Origin: Spirochaetaceae bacterium
Lineage (GTDB): Bacteria; Spirochaetota; Spirochaetia; DSM-27196; SKKC01
Length of the DNA: 5,445 nt
Assembly (NCBI GenBank): GCA_003554375.1
Contig: PWGF01000328.1
Coordinates: 1 to 5,445 of the forward strand
Reading direction: 5' to 3'
Shown: positions 5,393 to 5,445 of the stretch, piece by piece
Layout: every line of letters starts with the position of its first letter
Numbering within the stretch: the stretch's first letter is position 1
The notes under the pieces: model-generated
Database searches by the model: none
The model's input: the letters and a program-made list of their open reading frames with translations, nothing else
What the model was told of the DNA's origin: nothing
Made by a program: the position numbers and the translations under genes

Positions 5393-5445
5393 AGAACTTT
5401 CGCACCGTGGACGCCCTGTTGCCGTTCGGCACAAGCACCCTAACT
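5391..5445 (-). CDS. Possible last 17 codons of an upstream gene (truncated by the window edge)
   Basis: One minus-strand frame is open from the edge and reads VRVLVPNGNRASTVRKF before TAA at 5393-5391. The stop sits 15 bases from the dehydrogenase GTG and overlaps its Shine-Dalgarno, as expected for adjacent operon genes. Seventeen codons are too few to identify the product or to exclude chance openness. The other two frames also run over part of this segment, one of them meeting a TAG almost at the edge. Confidence 0.35.
   Translation of the reverse strand, partial: VRVLVPNGNRASTVRKF

Noticed and set aside
1..5445. A defence, toxin-antitoxin, mobile-element or other novel multi-gene system.
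   Set aside because: All four complete genes are recognisable housekeeping or common families. There are no transposase, integrase or nuclease-effector genes, no terminal repeats, no tRNA attachment site and no repeat-spacer pattern.

Overview
This is ordinary bacterial chromosome with no mobile element, CRISPR array, rRNA or tRNA. GC content is roughly in the high 50s percent by eye. Genes are tightly packed, and three of the four complete ones have clear Shine-Dalgarno sites. The dihydrolipoamide dehydrogenase and tryptophanyl-tRNA synthetase sequences remind me of spirochaete versions, but this is a low-confidence impression; no marker in the window fixes the phylum.

Layout: four complete genes lie head to tail on the minus strand. 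In the direction of transcription they are a dihydrolipoamide dehydrogenase (E3, 5375 to 3981, GTG start), an AI-2E/PerM-family membrane protein (3914 to 2661), tryptophanyl-tRNA synthetase (2569 to 1496), and a MutY-like adenine DNA glycosylase (1469 to 615). Gaps are 66, 91 and 26 bases. An open frame running off the right edge ends with TAA 15 bases before the dehydrogenase, inside its ribosome binding site, so E3 is probably not the first gene of its transcript. On the left, a plus-strand open frame enters from outside the window and ends at 670, overlapping the 3' end of the mutY-like gene by 56 bases in convergent orientation. I do not recognise its product. It carries a Gly/Ala/Pro linker encoded by a GC-rich repeat.

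The genes do not form one pathway: central carbon metabolism, a membrane transporter or permease, tRNA charging and DNA repair. Close spacing suggests co-transcription of at least trpS with the mutY-like gene. Hairpin-capable sequences lie after the dehydrogenase gene, so its link to the transporter gene is less certain.

The most noteworthy item is the glycosylase. It keeps the MutY glutamate and tyrosine but has Glu at the catalytic Asp position, has no cysteines for the [4Fe-4S] cluster, and has a short winged-helix-like C-terminus in place of the 8-oxoG-reading NUDIX-like domain. I saw no convincing undescribed multi-gene system.
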